From: Carallia brachiata
Lineage: Eukaryota > Streptophyta > Magnoliopsida > Malpighiales > Rhizophoraceae
Length of the DNA: 64,000 nt
Assembly: GCA_021464245.1 (NCBI GenBank)
Contig: JADCRB010000016.1
Coordinates: 878,348 to 942,347, forward strand
Reading direction: 5' to 3'
Positions within the stretch are counted from its first letter, which is position 1. Each line of letters begins with the position of its first letter. Shown piece after piece: positions 47,291-63,696 of the stretch. A program made the translations under genes and the position numbers. A model generated the notes under the pieces. The model made no database searches, had not been told where the DNA came from, and worked only from the letters and a program-made list of their open reading frames with translations.

Positions 47291-50200
47291 TCATAAGATG
47301 AGGCAACGACTGCAACCACTGATGGTTTTACCGAGCAGCAAATCTTGTTGAATTTTCTCTAGCTGTAAAATTATCTCTTCAAACGTGGGTCTGCACTCAG
47401 GATTCTTATGCCAGCAATCTCGGAGGAGTCTTCATTAAGCGAATCAAGCACAACCATGAAATTTATGTCCATTAGTGGGTAGCATGTTGTGGAAACAGCA
47501 AAGCTGTGACTAGAAACAGCATGATGCAACGATGCGAATTGTTGTCTTTACAATGCCAAAGGTTCACGTATAAAGAAATTAAGGACACACAGGCCTCAAA
47601 ACCACAGTTCTGAGAACGGGCAAAACAATGCGCTATGGCTATGTTAAAAAAAAAATGCACATCTTAGTCCTAAAACTGTACCTACGGATCAAGATTGCAC
47701 CAATCCCGGGAAGCTACTAAAACTGTATCTATGGATCAAGATTGCACCAATCCCGGGAAGCTATAGCCACCTAAAAATAGTTTAGCCCTGTTTAGTGGTT
47801 TTTTTTCCCCCCTGAGAAACGAGGCTATTGAGCGTACTGGAACTGTAAAGAGCAATTACAATTTGTTTTGGTGCTTGATGGTAGCCCACATAGCTAAAAA
47901 AGCAAAGTAGTATACGTAAAACTCACTTTTTGATTGGTTCAGGGAATATTCCTGAGGACAACAATGGTCGGGAATCTTCATATGCCCGCTTGTCTGCAAC
48001 TTCCTCTGGAAGATCTATCTTATTTGACAGTCCCCCTTGGAACATCTGTAAGTGAAGGCAGTAACAATTAGACTAAATTGGCTACACAAACCATCCAAAA
48101 CAGACAGAGAAGTAAAATGTCATATAAACCACTGATATTAATTGGTTTCATACTCAAGCACAAAATCAAGGCACGGCAGTCCAATATTACCAGGAGAGTT
48201 TCAATAACAGACAAATCCCGAGTGAATTTCAGGTACCTCATGTACAATAAGAGCAAAGGAGAATACATCAACGCTCTTCCCATAGGATTCTCGACGATAA
48301 ACCTCAGGTGCCATGTAACGATCTGAAACATATGTATTTACATGAAAGAAGATTTTTGCTTTCAATACATGGTTTACTTTTATGAAGGGAGAAGGTCCTT
48401 ACATGAACCTGTTTCCCCGGTCATTTTGTAACCTTGGGTATCCTTTTCCCGCGCAATTTTGCTCAAGCCAAAGTCTGTCACCTTAAGGTGCCCTGACTCA
48501 TCTAGTAATAGATTCCTGTAAGTATTTCAGAGATGAGAATTGCGGGGCATCTCCGCATTCATCAGAGAGAGAGAGAGAGAGAGAGAATTGTCAGGCATCT
48601 TTTTATAGCATTTGTCATTTATTGGCTTCTCCATGGGGTGGGGGAGATTTTTTTGCTCATCAAAGGGAAATCAGAAAGAAATTTTAACAACTATTAGAGC
48701 TACATGATCTAAATGGTATCAACAGAAAGGTTAGACTGCACTACCTTGGTGTCAAGTCCCGATGTACAATAGCATGAGGCTTGTGTTGGTGCAGATAATT
48801 CATGCCTCTGCAACATTGGAAGAGGTTTATTGATATGCATAACACAAATGCTGCGTAATAGATTGTTAATGGGATACATAGCAAGAGATGCAAGAATATG
48901 CGACAATCTATATTATTAGTAAACCAACAAAAAGTCAGCTATTGTTTTCCTTGCCTTGTGGTAGTAAATAAATAACATTATCCAATATCCCTCTCAATTC
49001 AATTTAGCATAAAATTCTCGGTAACCTAAAAATATCCACCTTGCAAGATCTAAAATGTCAATTAGAGAAATCATATGTACAGCATTTACCTTGCAATATC
49101 CAGAGCATAAGCAACTTTTAGTGTATCCAGCCTCCCCTTCCTTTTCAGTAAGTCGTACAAACTTCCCTAGCACATTCACATTCAAGACAAAATCAACCCA
49201 TGAAATTGTAGTTGAACTCTCAGGTCATGAATTAGCAAGATACACTCACATTGCGCAGATATTCCGTGAGGAAGATTAAGCGATCAGAATGCTTTAGAAC
49301 ACCAAGGAATTGAACTATGTTTGGGTGTCGCAACTTTTGCCACAGGGCCAATTCCCTCACAAAGAAATTCCTGTGAATATTTCATGGTTAGAAACAAGTT
49401 CCAAGTATAAAGTAGTCAAACTTTCTGATTGTCGCATCAGATTTATTGTCTTTTAAACTTCTCAGACAATAATGCATTAAATGATTATGCTGTGGAAACC
49501 TCTCTCTCTCTCTCACATGCGCATGCATGCTTACACACACATGCTCCCACCATGTTTTAATGCTATCCCTGGCATTCAGTTGATATTTTCATAGCCCCAC
49601 CACATAGAACAAGACAATTTCAAAAAACAAGAAATTCTATAAAAACAGGAAAATCCCATTTAAATGGACCAAGTTGGCGCATGGGTGTCCAAGTTTAAGT
49701 TCTATAAGTGATAGAACAATCATATACTTAGAGGATTAGCAGTGAGAGAAAGGGGAGCAACAGCGAAGGAGAGAGGGATGCTTATTACATGAATAAACAA
49801 CACTCACCTCACCCCTGGATTTGATGAAATGGAGGAACGAATTGTCTTTGCTGCTACTTCTGTACCACGCCATCTCACCAAGTAAATTTCACCAAATGCT
49901 CCCTGCAATAGTTCATGATTTTGACCATATGAAATCATCAGCAACTTTATAATTAAGTCAGGATGATACCATTAGGGAAGGCTAAAATCTTCTTTGGGGC
50001 AACCACAGCTCAAAGATTGCTGTGCCTAATTTTTTCCCGAGTGAGTTAAATGGAAGAAGAAATTACTTCTCCAATAAGTGTTCCGTTATCCATGTCCACT
50101 TCACCGTAATCGATCTCATAGCATGGATTCTGGGAATCAAGTCCCACCTGTCCCAAACAAAAACAGTGACAAAGTTTAGCTAACAGGAAATAGATTTGCA

Positions 50201-52002
50201 TGATATTGAATGTATGAACCTCGCATAGCATATGGCCATACAATTAAGCTTCAGAACTACCATGGTAAACATTTCAATTTGGTTTTCACTGACTGAAGAA
50301 AAGGCCATTAATGCACAGAGTATTTAGACAACTTCATGTTGGATAGAAATGTAAAATGGGACATCTTCCTCTCAGATTATTAGGCTAGATACATCATAGA
50401 GTCCAGCCTAAAAGTTCATGGCTTTAACTACATCATAGATTTTAACCAACAAGAGCCTGGAAACAATATTCTGCATTAGACCTGGCAACGCCTTACAATG
50501 CAAAAAAGAAGACGTGCAGGCAGTGAAGTTCACAAAGTTCTTGTTTTAAAGCTTCAGTGGGAGCAGGGGAGTTGGAGTGAGAACAGTTGACTTCTTGACC
50601 ATAAAGTTGCAATTTTCTCAGTTATTACATCTTTTGGGATAAATCAAGCAATCAGACTTTAGTGAGCGCTCAATATGCATATCTATGCCCCATGAGAAAA
50701 GTAATGATTTTCAGCAAGGTATGTTTGAACGAAGTAGACACTGACTCCTATACGTGTATGTGACTTGCAGTCAAGTAAAACTAAACATGTAACATGCAAC
50801 ATTTTAACCAGCAAAAGATTTCACTTAATATTGAAATTGTTCAAGGAATAAGCAGCAAAACATTTTGCAAGCCTCCAGTAACTTGAGAAGAGATGCCCCT
50901 TATAAGAGCATTAAATGGAGATGCTATGAAGTGAAAAATACATCAAGAAAGTACTATACCGGATCTATTCCACCCCGGCCTTCAAGTATCTTGCAAATAT
51001 CGCCGTGACCACAGTTGCGAGCATCTGAAAGTGGCTGCAAACTGTATTATTTCAGTATGCACTCTATGATTTCAATTATAGAGATGAAAGAAAACAAAAG
51101 AAGTTATAAGAATGCTACTTATCTGCAAATAAAAGAACTCGTTTATGGTAGTGGCATAAACGTTGTGGCGGATATATGATTATGTGCAACACATAAAATA
51201 TCGCAATTCGTCACCAATACTCTCCTTTCAAGAATGAACTTTACAAGATAAAGTTTCATGTATAGAAGATTATCTTGACAATTTTTTTTTTTTTAAAAAA
51301 AGAATGGTTTAGTCAAAAAAAAAAAAAAAAGAATGAATGACTACCTTAGAAAAATATGTGCAAAGGTTTATAACTAAAATGTATAATGCAATTTGCATCC
51401 GTCTTAATGCTTTGAATAATTCCCGCTAAAAAATAGACTGGAACAGCACCAAAGTGAGAAAAAAAAAAAAAAAAGAATAATACAATCCTTGGCTGTGAAA
51501 ACCGGACCGGACTGGCCGGTCCAACCGATTGAATCGGTGACCGGCCGGTGGTCTGGTCCGGTTCAAGACAAAAATTAAATAAAATTCAGACCGGTCAAAA
51601 CCGGCCAAATACCGGTTCAACCGATTGAATTTTGACTCACTAATATTTCTTATTCGATATCCGGTTCGGTTCTGACAATTTTGATACAATCATAAAACTA
51701 CGTTTGAAAAAAGAAAATGAAAAAGCTGTTTTGGGACAAAATTTAAAATTCAGACATACAGTGCGACCCCAGCGATCGACAGAATTGACGTCAGCTCCTC
51801 TCTCAAGAAGTAGGGTCACAACTTCAGTGCAGCCTTCGCAGGATGCAAGATGAAGAGCCGTTCTCTTGTCGTAATCGGCCAGGTTTGGTTTCACGCCCTT
51901 GTCTAGCTCCTGCAAAACTCCTTCTCTGTCTCCCTTGCCTGAATAGAAAAGCAGCTGGTACGGACCTTTCGAGTCAATGTTTCCTCCTAGTTGTTGCATC
52001 AT
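47291..52002 (-). CDS. ankyrin-repeat protein kinase, integrin-linked-kinase type (Raf-like group C)
   Basis: Eleven exons fit in phase: 52002-51760, 51034-50960, 50147-50067, 49902-49808, 49370-49250, 49166-49090, 48807-48745, 48515-48403, 48322-48237, 48045-47927 and 47429-47291. They encode 403 residues. Residues about 30-95 carry ankyrin repeats (DYDKRTALHLASCEG, LLLERGADVNSVDRWGRTPL). The kinase domain follows with GEGAFGEIYLV (Gly loop), VAAKTI (ATP Lys), HRDLTPRN (catalytic loop), TDFGLSK (DFG), MAPEVY (APE) and CWHKNPECRPTF. All residues needed for catalysis are present; Thr replaces the usual Lys after HRDL. Plant ankyrin kinases of this group act in stress, nutrient and defence signalling in the cytosol or at the plasma membrane. 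Two in-frame Met codons open the frame. Intron 1 holds a small hAT-like insertion and intron 10 a 47-bp duplication. I cannot say which ILK paralogue this is. Confidence 0.92.
47671..47764. repeat. 47-bp tandem duplication in kinase intron 10
   Basis: The unit beginning TAAAACTGTACCTACGGATC and ending GGGAAGCTAC occurs at 47671-47717 and again, with three changes, at 47718-47764. Confidence 0.9.
48563..48586. repeat. (GA)n microsatellite in kinase intron 7
   Basis: About 11 GA units just after a TCAGAGA start. A (TC)n run also lies in intron 5 at about 49500-49516. Confidence 0.8.
51488..51683. mobile_element. hAT-like MITE in kinase intron 1, perfect 8-bp duplication
   Basis: ATACAATC occurs on both sides (51480-51487 and 51684-51691). 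The ends are inverted and diverged: CTTGGCTGTGAAAACCGGAC on the left and, reverse-complemented, CAAAATTGTCAGAACCGAAC on the right. The inside is made of ACCGGTC/CCGGTTCAA motifs. It lies wholly inside the first intron and does not touch splice sites. Confidence 0.8.
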
Positions 52003-52580
52003 CCTCTGCCATTAGTTAATTTTCGATCCAAAATGTCAGAAGAAGAGGAAAAACAAAAAAAAAAAAAAATCCAGTTTTCGGCAGACGAATCAAAACTCAA
52101 ACGAGAAAGCGGTTTTTTAATTTAAGTACATCTGGAGAAGCCCGTGGCATCAAACTCTCGCAATCTTCCGTGAACTGAGTAAACATCGGCGAATGCACAG
52201 AATGTCGGAATTTCGGGTGGAACCTGCAGCAATGATTGAGCTCTGTTTATAGCAGTAAAAACAGCAGAAGAATAATCCAAATGTGTCTCCATCGTTTTCC
52301 GGTGCATTCGAAGACTCTTATCCAGCCTGTTTTCGACGACAACAAGTCGCTCACTTTGGTGTCCTCGTCGAGCTCTGTTTGTGTTTGGGCTCCGAGAAAC
52401 AAAGAAATTTCATTGTTTGCCCAATTTTCTTGGCAGGCCAACGCGGTTTCGGTAATACTGTGATCCCTTTGCTATTGTTTTTTATTTTCCTGTTTGCAGA
52501 AACTTTTGTTTTTTGACAGAATTTTTATATCTGTTGTTGTCTACCTTTGTGTTTTTTAATAGGAATAAAAAAGGATAAGC
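52003..52580. promoter_or_regulatory. upstream region of the ankyrin kinase
   Basis: This holds the 5' UTR and promoter of the minus-strand kinase. Frames on both strands here overlap each other and have no family resemblance. No single TATA box stands out. Confidence 0.4.
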
Positions 52581-52584
52581 AAAT

Positions 52585-53605
52585 GGTTGGTCTTATAAAT
52601 TTGGTAAAATTACAATTCAGTCTTACACGGTAAGTCCATTTTATTTAACTTTTAATATTAATATTTTCATTCTAATTAAATCTCATTTTTTACGAAATTG
52701 AGTTTCACCATTAAAAGAGGTATTGGACCACAAAAAAATATTTAAAAATCTAAAAATTAAGAAAAATGTATAAAAATTTAAAAATAACTTAAAAAATAAA
52801 AATATTTGTAGAACATACTCCACATCATCGTCTACAAAATCGGGATAGCCAAACAATTAGTCTTATAAATTTGGCAAAACTACAATTTAGTCTTGAACGT
52901 TAATTCCATTTTATTTAAATCATGCTTTCATTTCAATTAACCTATTTATAACGGAATTTGGGTTTGATCGTTAAAAGGGATATTTGACCACAATAAAAAG
53001 TTCTTAAAAAATCAAAAAATTGAGAAAAAATGTATATAAAATAAAAAATAACTTAAAAATCAAAATACGGTTAATTTCAAAAAAAATCACCACCTTTATA
53101 CTTTTTAACAAATCAAATACAATTTTTAAAAATTTATAACTCTAACACAATTCAATTATTTTTTAACAAATATAGCACAACTTTTAAAAATTTACAAATT
53201 TAATATAGTTCAATTATTTTTTAAGAAATTTAACACACTATCAATTAAAAATAATCAGTTAAAAGTAACTGAATCTCTTAGTATACAAATATAGTACGTC
53301 TATATCTAAATTTAGTACAGTTTAAAACCCTCAAATATTATATGTGCATACTAAAAAATTCGATTATTTTTAATTGACAGTGTGCTATATTTATTAAAAA
53401 TTAATTAAATTGTTCTAAATTTATTAATTTTTAAAAATTGTGTCAGATTTGTTAAAAAATAATTAAATTATACAATATTTATAAATTTTTAAAAATTATA
53501 CTAAATTTATAAAAAAAATGTAAAATGTAGTGATATTTATTTAACAACCTATCAAAATACTTGTAAAACACACCCTTCGTCATTGCCTACGAACCTAACC
53601 AAAGC
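52585..53605. repeat. tandem repeat of about 265 bp, second copy split by a transposon
   Basis: The block GGTCTTATAAATTTGG starts copy 1 near 52590, and TTAGTCTTATAAATTTGG starts copy 2 near 52857. Both continue to TTCCATTTTATTTAA-like sequence, a GACCACAA motif, an A-rich run, and then TTGTARAACAYAC and CGTCTACRAA. Copy 2 is interrupted at 53069-53551. A related inverted copy lies at 55540-55812. Confidence 0.75.
53069..53551. mobile_element. foldback-type Mutator-like MITE with a perfect 9-bp duplication
   Basis: TCAAAATAC lies on both sides (53060-53068 and 53552-53560). The arms are long and inverted: the left arm (about 53090-53263) contains TTTTTAACAAATATAGCACA and CTATCAATTAAAAATAATC, and the right arm (about 53370-53525) carries the reverse complement of closely similar text, with about 100 bases between. 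The undisturbed copy of the repeat near 52800-52812 lacks the insert. It is non-coding. Confidence 0.85.
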
Positions 53606-53760
53606 ATAAACACAAACGCCTTGATGGGGTCTGAAAATGAGCATGCTGGCAGGCAATAGAAACATGACTCTTCGTCGTTGTTGTCCTCGTTGGATCTCTG
53701 TTGTCTATGACTCTCAGTAAGGAACAAAAACAAGAATAAAAACAATAGAAGTGCGAGCGT

Positions 53761-53975
53761 ATGGCCACATCAAATGAAAATGGCAATTTAGGGAGAGAAC
53801 AGTCGTTCAATGGATTGCCATCTGATGTCACTCTTTGATCACATTCAGAAGGAGGGCTTCAACACTGGCTCCTTCTCTGATATCATCTTCCATGCCATGG
53901 GCTCCACTTACCACCTCCATTGCCTCATCCTCTCTCGCAATTCTTGCAAAAGTGTAGTTACAAGATGTAAGCTTC
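53761..53975 (+). pseudogene. BTB/POZ domain gene fragment
   Basis: The ATG at 53761 opens MATSNENGNLGREQSFNGLP, then SDVT. A one-base shift near 53830 is needed to continue as LFDHIQKEGFNTGSFSDIIF, HAMGSTYHLHCLILSRN. That is the start of a BTB domain (D-hydrophobic pattern with HxLILSR), which normally dimerises and recruits CUL3. The usual SxYFxxML..W and later helices are replaced by unrelated sequence after SRNSCKSV. No further exons are seen. It is a captured or duplicated scrap between inverted repeats (52585 and 55812). Confidence 0.6.
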
Positions 53976-54337
53976 CATGGCAGAAACAAGTAAATCGGAG
54001 GCTAGTAAATCTTTCTGGACAAGTTTCGATCGACGACGAAGAACGACAGTGCGGCAAAAAGGTGGCGGCGTGAGGTGGGGCAATGGGGTTCGGTCTTGAT
54101 TTCTCACGTTCTTCGATCAGATTCAAGTGCATAGGAGTCTAGATCGGCAGATGGTGGTCCCGAAAAAGTTGTTGTTGATCCACGCTAGCGACCGACTGCC
54201 AGTAACGGCAACGAGTGAGGCGGCAATGACAGCAGTCCGGCAAGGTGGTAGGCAATTTTTTGTGTGCTTTTTTAAGGTTTTTGTGATTTTGGAATATTGA
54301 AGTTGAATTTTAATTTGGGAAGGAAAGTTGGAAGCAC

Positions 54338-55480
54338 TTTTTTTTTTTTTTTTTGATTAAAGAAATTGTTGCATTGATGTCAATTGAAAACGTATACAGA
54401 TCCAATGCAAAGACATTAGATAGGTCTGCATAAGATAGGAATAAATAATGACGTCAATAATCTACAACTGAAATGGTCAATAAAACTATTAACAAACTGG
54501 ACACAAAACTTATTTTAACAACACCCTCTAAAAAATATACACACCAAATTGAAATTAACTCTACCTAAAATTAAAATTTTAAATAAATCTAAGATAGTTG
54601 CTAAAGCTGCACAATGCAGCACCCTCCGCATTTCGGCAGACTAATAACAGAAATCGAACGACGAAAATCGGCAACAATTTCCCAAGTTACTACACTACAA
54701 ACATGGCTACATAACCCATAGATAAATACATTACACATCACCCACATACAAACTACATACACAGTACACAGACTGAGTACAAAATAACACCAGATGCAAA
54801 AACAACCTATCCCATCAGGTCCACGGGCGGCACCAATGCCAGCAAAGGGCCACGTCGATGGGGGAGACATGATCAGCAACAAAGTAATGGGAGGCAGAGG
54901 CGGCGGCTCAAGCATGGGTAGCAGTGGGGAAGGCCGCACTGTCGATGTCCACTTCGATGGTAGCAGACACTCTATCAACAGCCGCACTGACGACCGGTAA
55001 GGCGATGCCAACAGTGGGGTCCTTAGCACAGTCAGAGCTACCAGTAGCCGGTAAAGTGACTTCAGTGGTTGAGATGCCGGCCGACGCGGTGTCGGCCGGC
55101 AAATCTAGCGGCAAAGGTGACGTTGGGGACAGCGAAAAGAAAGACACGAACATGGGGACCATAGATCTAAGATTAGGAAGGAAGTAGGTGACTTTATTTG
55201 AGCTAAATCTAACAAAAGGAGAAACAAGCACAATAGCAGATTAAAAGGGGTGGGGAGGGGAAGAAAGGCGGAGAAGGTGCTGGTAGGGAAAGACAATAGG
55301 CAAAAAATGGAAAGGAGGAGGAGAAGACGAATGTAGCAAACTATCGACGCCGACCAGAGATTTTTTTGGGGGGGGGGGGGGAAGGGGCTGTGTTGGTTGA
55401 GTGGTTTTAAAGAGATAATGTGTTAGAGAGAGATGCCAACATGAAGAGGACAACGTAGGATGTTTGCACCCCCAATTCAT
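54338..55480 (-). mobile_element. internally deleted LINE remnant, minus strand
   Basis: The + strand T run at 54338-54354 is the poly(A) tail of a minus-strand LINE. Directly before it the minus strand reads CAATGCAACAATTTCTTTAATC, a typical plant L1 3' end. Further upstream is a long GT-rich untranslated region (54720-54600). The 55480-54900 part is CT-rich and Ser/Pro/Thr-coding, with a C run at 55381-55367, and looks like the 5' leader of the same element. Endonuclease, RT and RNase H are all absent. I found no target duplication. Confidence 0.5.
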
Positions 55481-55539
55481 GTCAATTTAGTGTTTGTTGA
55501 ATTTGCAAGCTCTTTTTTACAAGTGTTATGTATTTTAAG

Positions 55540-55812
55540 TTTTATTTCCTATTTTTTGTACTTTTTTTCTAATTTTTTAAGTTCTTAATTTGGGTATAAT
55601 GTGTATATGCATATTGTATAAATATTTTATCATTTTATGTTATTTTTCTTATTTTTTATATATTTTTTTTAATTTTTTGAATTTCTTATTGTGGCAAAGA
55701 GCTTTTTTGATGGTCAAACTCAATTTCATTAAAGATAGGACTCAATTAAAATAGAAGTATTAACGGTTCAAACTGAAATGAAAAGTATAATGATTAATTT
55801 TACCCAAAACGG
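55540..55812. repeat. inverted copy of the 52.6-53.1 kb repeat
   Basis: Its reverse complement reads GGGTAAAATTAATCATTATA, TTAATTGAGTCCTATC, AAATTGAGTTTGACCATCAA and CCACAATAAGAAATTC. This has the same order as in copies 1 and 2 on the left (GGTAAAATTACAATTCAGTC, AAATTGAGTTTCACCATTAA, GACCACAA). With them it forms an inverted repeat around the BTB scrap and the LINE remnant. Confidence 0.65.
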
Positions 55813-57548
55813 ATTTTGCTTTCTTACTTATTATTCATAATCTTTTGTTTGTTAAATTATATCTAACATTATTTCTGTTAGTCTAATAATAACTACCACA
55901 CACTTTTTTCCGTTAAATATAATTATATGGCAAATATCATATTGTCACATCAAATAAAAGTTGCCCTGTTTGTTATGCTGCATCATCGTCAATATTTACT
56001 GATGTGGCAGGTGAATTTAATTTTTTTATAATTTATTTCAAATTTGTTTAACAATTAAGAAAAAAAGTTCAAAAACTTGTAAAATTTATAATTAAAATTA
56101 ATGTGCAATACACTTATGAACTATATGCATAAGAAATAATCGCATCAGCTCGGCATCACCCCGTGCATGTATTATTATTCTTAGTTAAATTAAATTTATT
56201 CACATATTTGAGAATAATATCATTATTCTTCCGAATTACGGGAAACATATATCAAAAAATGATATTCCATTGCTCTATGCATACATCAGGATGTACTATT
56301 ATTCTGTAAGGAGATAAGAATCGGCATCCTTCTGGATTGGCTCGTTCATTTCAGGAGAATACTATTGGTGTTATTTTATCACGTGTTGTATCAATGTAAT
56401 TTAAATCTTTACTCTTCGTAAGATTAAAAAAAAAAGATAAGAATTAACAAAAAAATCTGTAGTTCGACTTCCTCACTATGTATGAAAGAATATTCCTTTT
56501 CACATTACCAATATTTAATATGAAAAATATATGATTCATCTGCACTTAATAATAAATAATATAGCTTTAATTAAATTAACCATATAAAATTATTCACGCG
56601 ACGTGAAGTGTCAAAGACATGATGTGATGTAAATACAACGAGAAGAAGAAATCACCAAAATAATTTGCAACAGGTCACCCCTATAACTAGGCAAACGGGC
56701 AAAGACAGAAGACAACGAAATTTCCTCCTTCTAATCCACAATTTCGAACCTACATCGGAGGAAAGTCTCTTTCTTGTCTTGCAGCTTTTTTTCCCCTTTA
56801 ATTAATTCCTCTTTCTCAAAGTAATTCATTCATAGGACAGTGGAGCGCTGATAAACTTGTAAGGGCAACTGACAGATAAGAGAAGCTAGAGGTAACAAGC
56901 AAGGATTTCACACAGGATTTCCACGAACAAGGCAACGTAACATCATGCAACTTTGATGTTTCAAGAAACAAAATTTTACTCCGCCTCGGCATTTTCTCTT
57001 TCGGGTCTTGCTACAGGAACAGGGTATGGGTGTACGTGGGGTTGAAGGGAGAGAGAGAGATTAGCATAGTTTTTGTGTACATCAACCTCCATTTTGCACA
57101 TCATATGTTTCAAATTCAAAATAATAATAATAATAATAATAGCGCATGATGCATAATCAGATTTTTGTCTCCTCTCTTTTCTCTCTCACCCCCATCACTG
57201 CCCAGGTGCACCCCTCCCTCCTATCATCCCCTCTTACGGTCTCTCCCTCACTCACCGTATAACTATTTATAGTGAGAACTTGCTTCAAAAATTAAAAAAA
57301 AATTTAAAAAAAAATTGAATTCTTGGGAGCCATCTCGGTCTATAACATAGACTACAAAAAGAACAAAAAAAAATTATCAATTTTACAGGATTACACAATT
57401 TGAGAGTAACCTTGTTATATAAATCTAGCTATTATGTGACAATTCAATGGATATTAGGAACAAAAATTTCTGAAATGCGACGAATATCTTGTTGTGTAAT
57501 GATATTACCTCCATCTGTGGGTTAGTGCGACGTTGAAACTAGATAACT
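55813..57548. other. spacer downstream of the beta-amylase gene
   Basis: No gene is seen. A GA run lies at 57050-57060 and an (AAT)n microsatellite at 57117-57140. The right part should hold the amylase 3' UTR. Confidence 0.4.
57117..57140. repeat. (AAT)n microsatellite
   Basis: About eight AAT units. Confidence 0.85.
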
Positions 57549-62719
<5,171 letters not shown>

Positions 62720-63033
62720 CCTCGAGAAAGAAACCCGAAAAAAAACAAGAAAAAAGAAAAATAAAAGGGGGCGATTGGCACAGCGGCATCCCGATCCGAA
62801 AACTATTTTATTATTTTAAAAGATAATTTTTAAATTTAAATAAATATTATCTAAAATTTTACACCCTCAATCATAAATCTCAAATTCTTAATTTTAAAAA
62901 TAATAACAATCTAAAATATTCATGCTAATGCGTACTAATGTGTGTTCCTAATTTTTTCTTAATATTATAACACAACTTATGACTGTTAACTGTTAAGGAA
63001 GGTGGCAGTCCAAAACTGGAGGGGCGTCAGGAG
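62720..63033. promoter_or_regulatory. upstream region of the beta-amylase gene
   Basis: This is the 5' UTR and proximal promoter of the minus-strand amylase. A hAT-like element starts at 63034, only 315 bases from the ATG, so the promoter is either short or includes the element. Confidence 0.45.
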
Positions 63034-63688
63034 CATAATTTTTAAAATCGAGCAGTTGTTGACTTGGTAAAAAAATTGGGTTAGCAAGTTAGCAATCTAA
63101 CTAGTAATCCTACAATTGAATTGATGGGTTAATTTTTATTTAATAAAATTATAATAAATATTTAAAATTTATTATGTTTTAATAATAAACAACTAGTATA
63201 ATTATAAAAAAATAAAATTAAAGTCTACTTATAACTAAAAGAAAATTAAGGGACAAGATAGATAAAATAGTTTCTCAATCAAATAAATTAATAGAGCATT
63301 CATACTAAAAAAATAAAATATCATATAATTATCAATAAAATATTCATATCCAAAAATAAAATATCGTAGAACTAACATATAATTTAAAAATATTATATTT
63401 CTTATTAATATAAATAAGTGTAGTTTACCATCCTTTTTAACCAAAAAAAAGAAAAAATAAATAAAATGACGCAGTTTTAGAGAATTTTAGAACAATAAAT
63501 TGGGTCAACATTGAACTGTGTTATTTACTAATTTTTGAGTCACCGATTCCAAACAATTCAGGCCGGTTCAAATAGTTTTTAAGGAATTTGTTTCCTACCC
63601 TGATTCTATAATAAAATCAGATTGATTCAGATTTCTATTCACTGATTTTTCAATCCGATCACCGAGTCAATCAATTTTTAAAATTATG
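63034..63688. mobile_element. hAT-like non-autonomous element, perfect 8-bp duplication
   Basis: GTCAGGAG occurs at 63026-63033 and 63689-63696. The left end CATAATTTTTAAAATCGA pairs with the right end, whose reverse complement is CATAATTTTAAAAATTGA. A following TTGACTYGGT block is shared. The inside is AT-rich, with GGTTNAA/ACCGA motifs near the right end and no coding sequence. It lies in the upstream region of the beta-amylase gene. Confidence 0.85.
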
Positions 63689-63696
63689 GTCAGGAG

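Noticed and set aside
53595..53831. Minus-strand frame across the BTB scrap
   Set aside because: The BTB similarity is on + and the minus frame matches nothing.
54794..55187. Overlapping forward frames rich in Gly, Ser and Ala
   Set aside because: They are antisense to the CT-rich leader of a LINE remnant; no domain, no neighbours in support.
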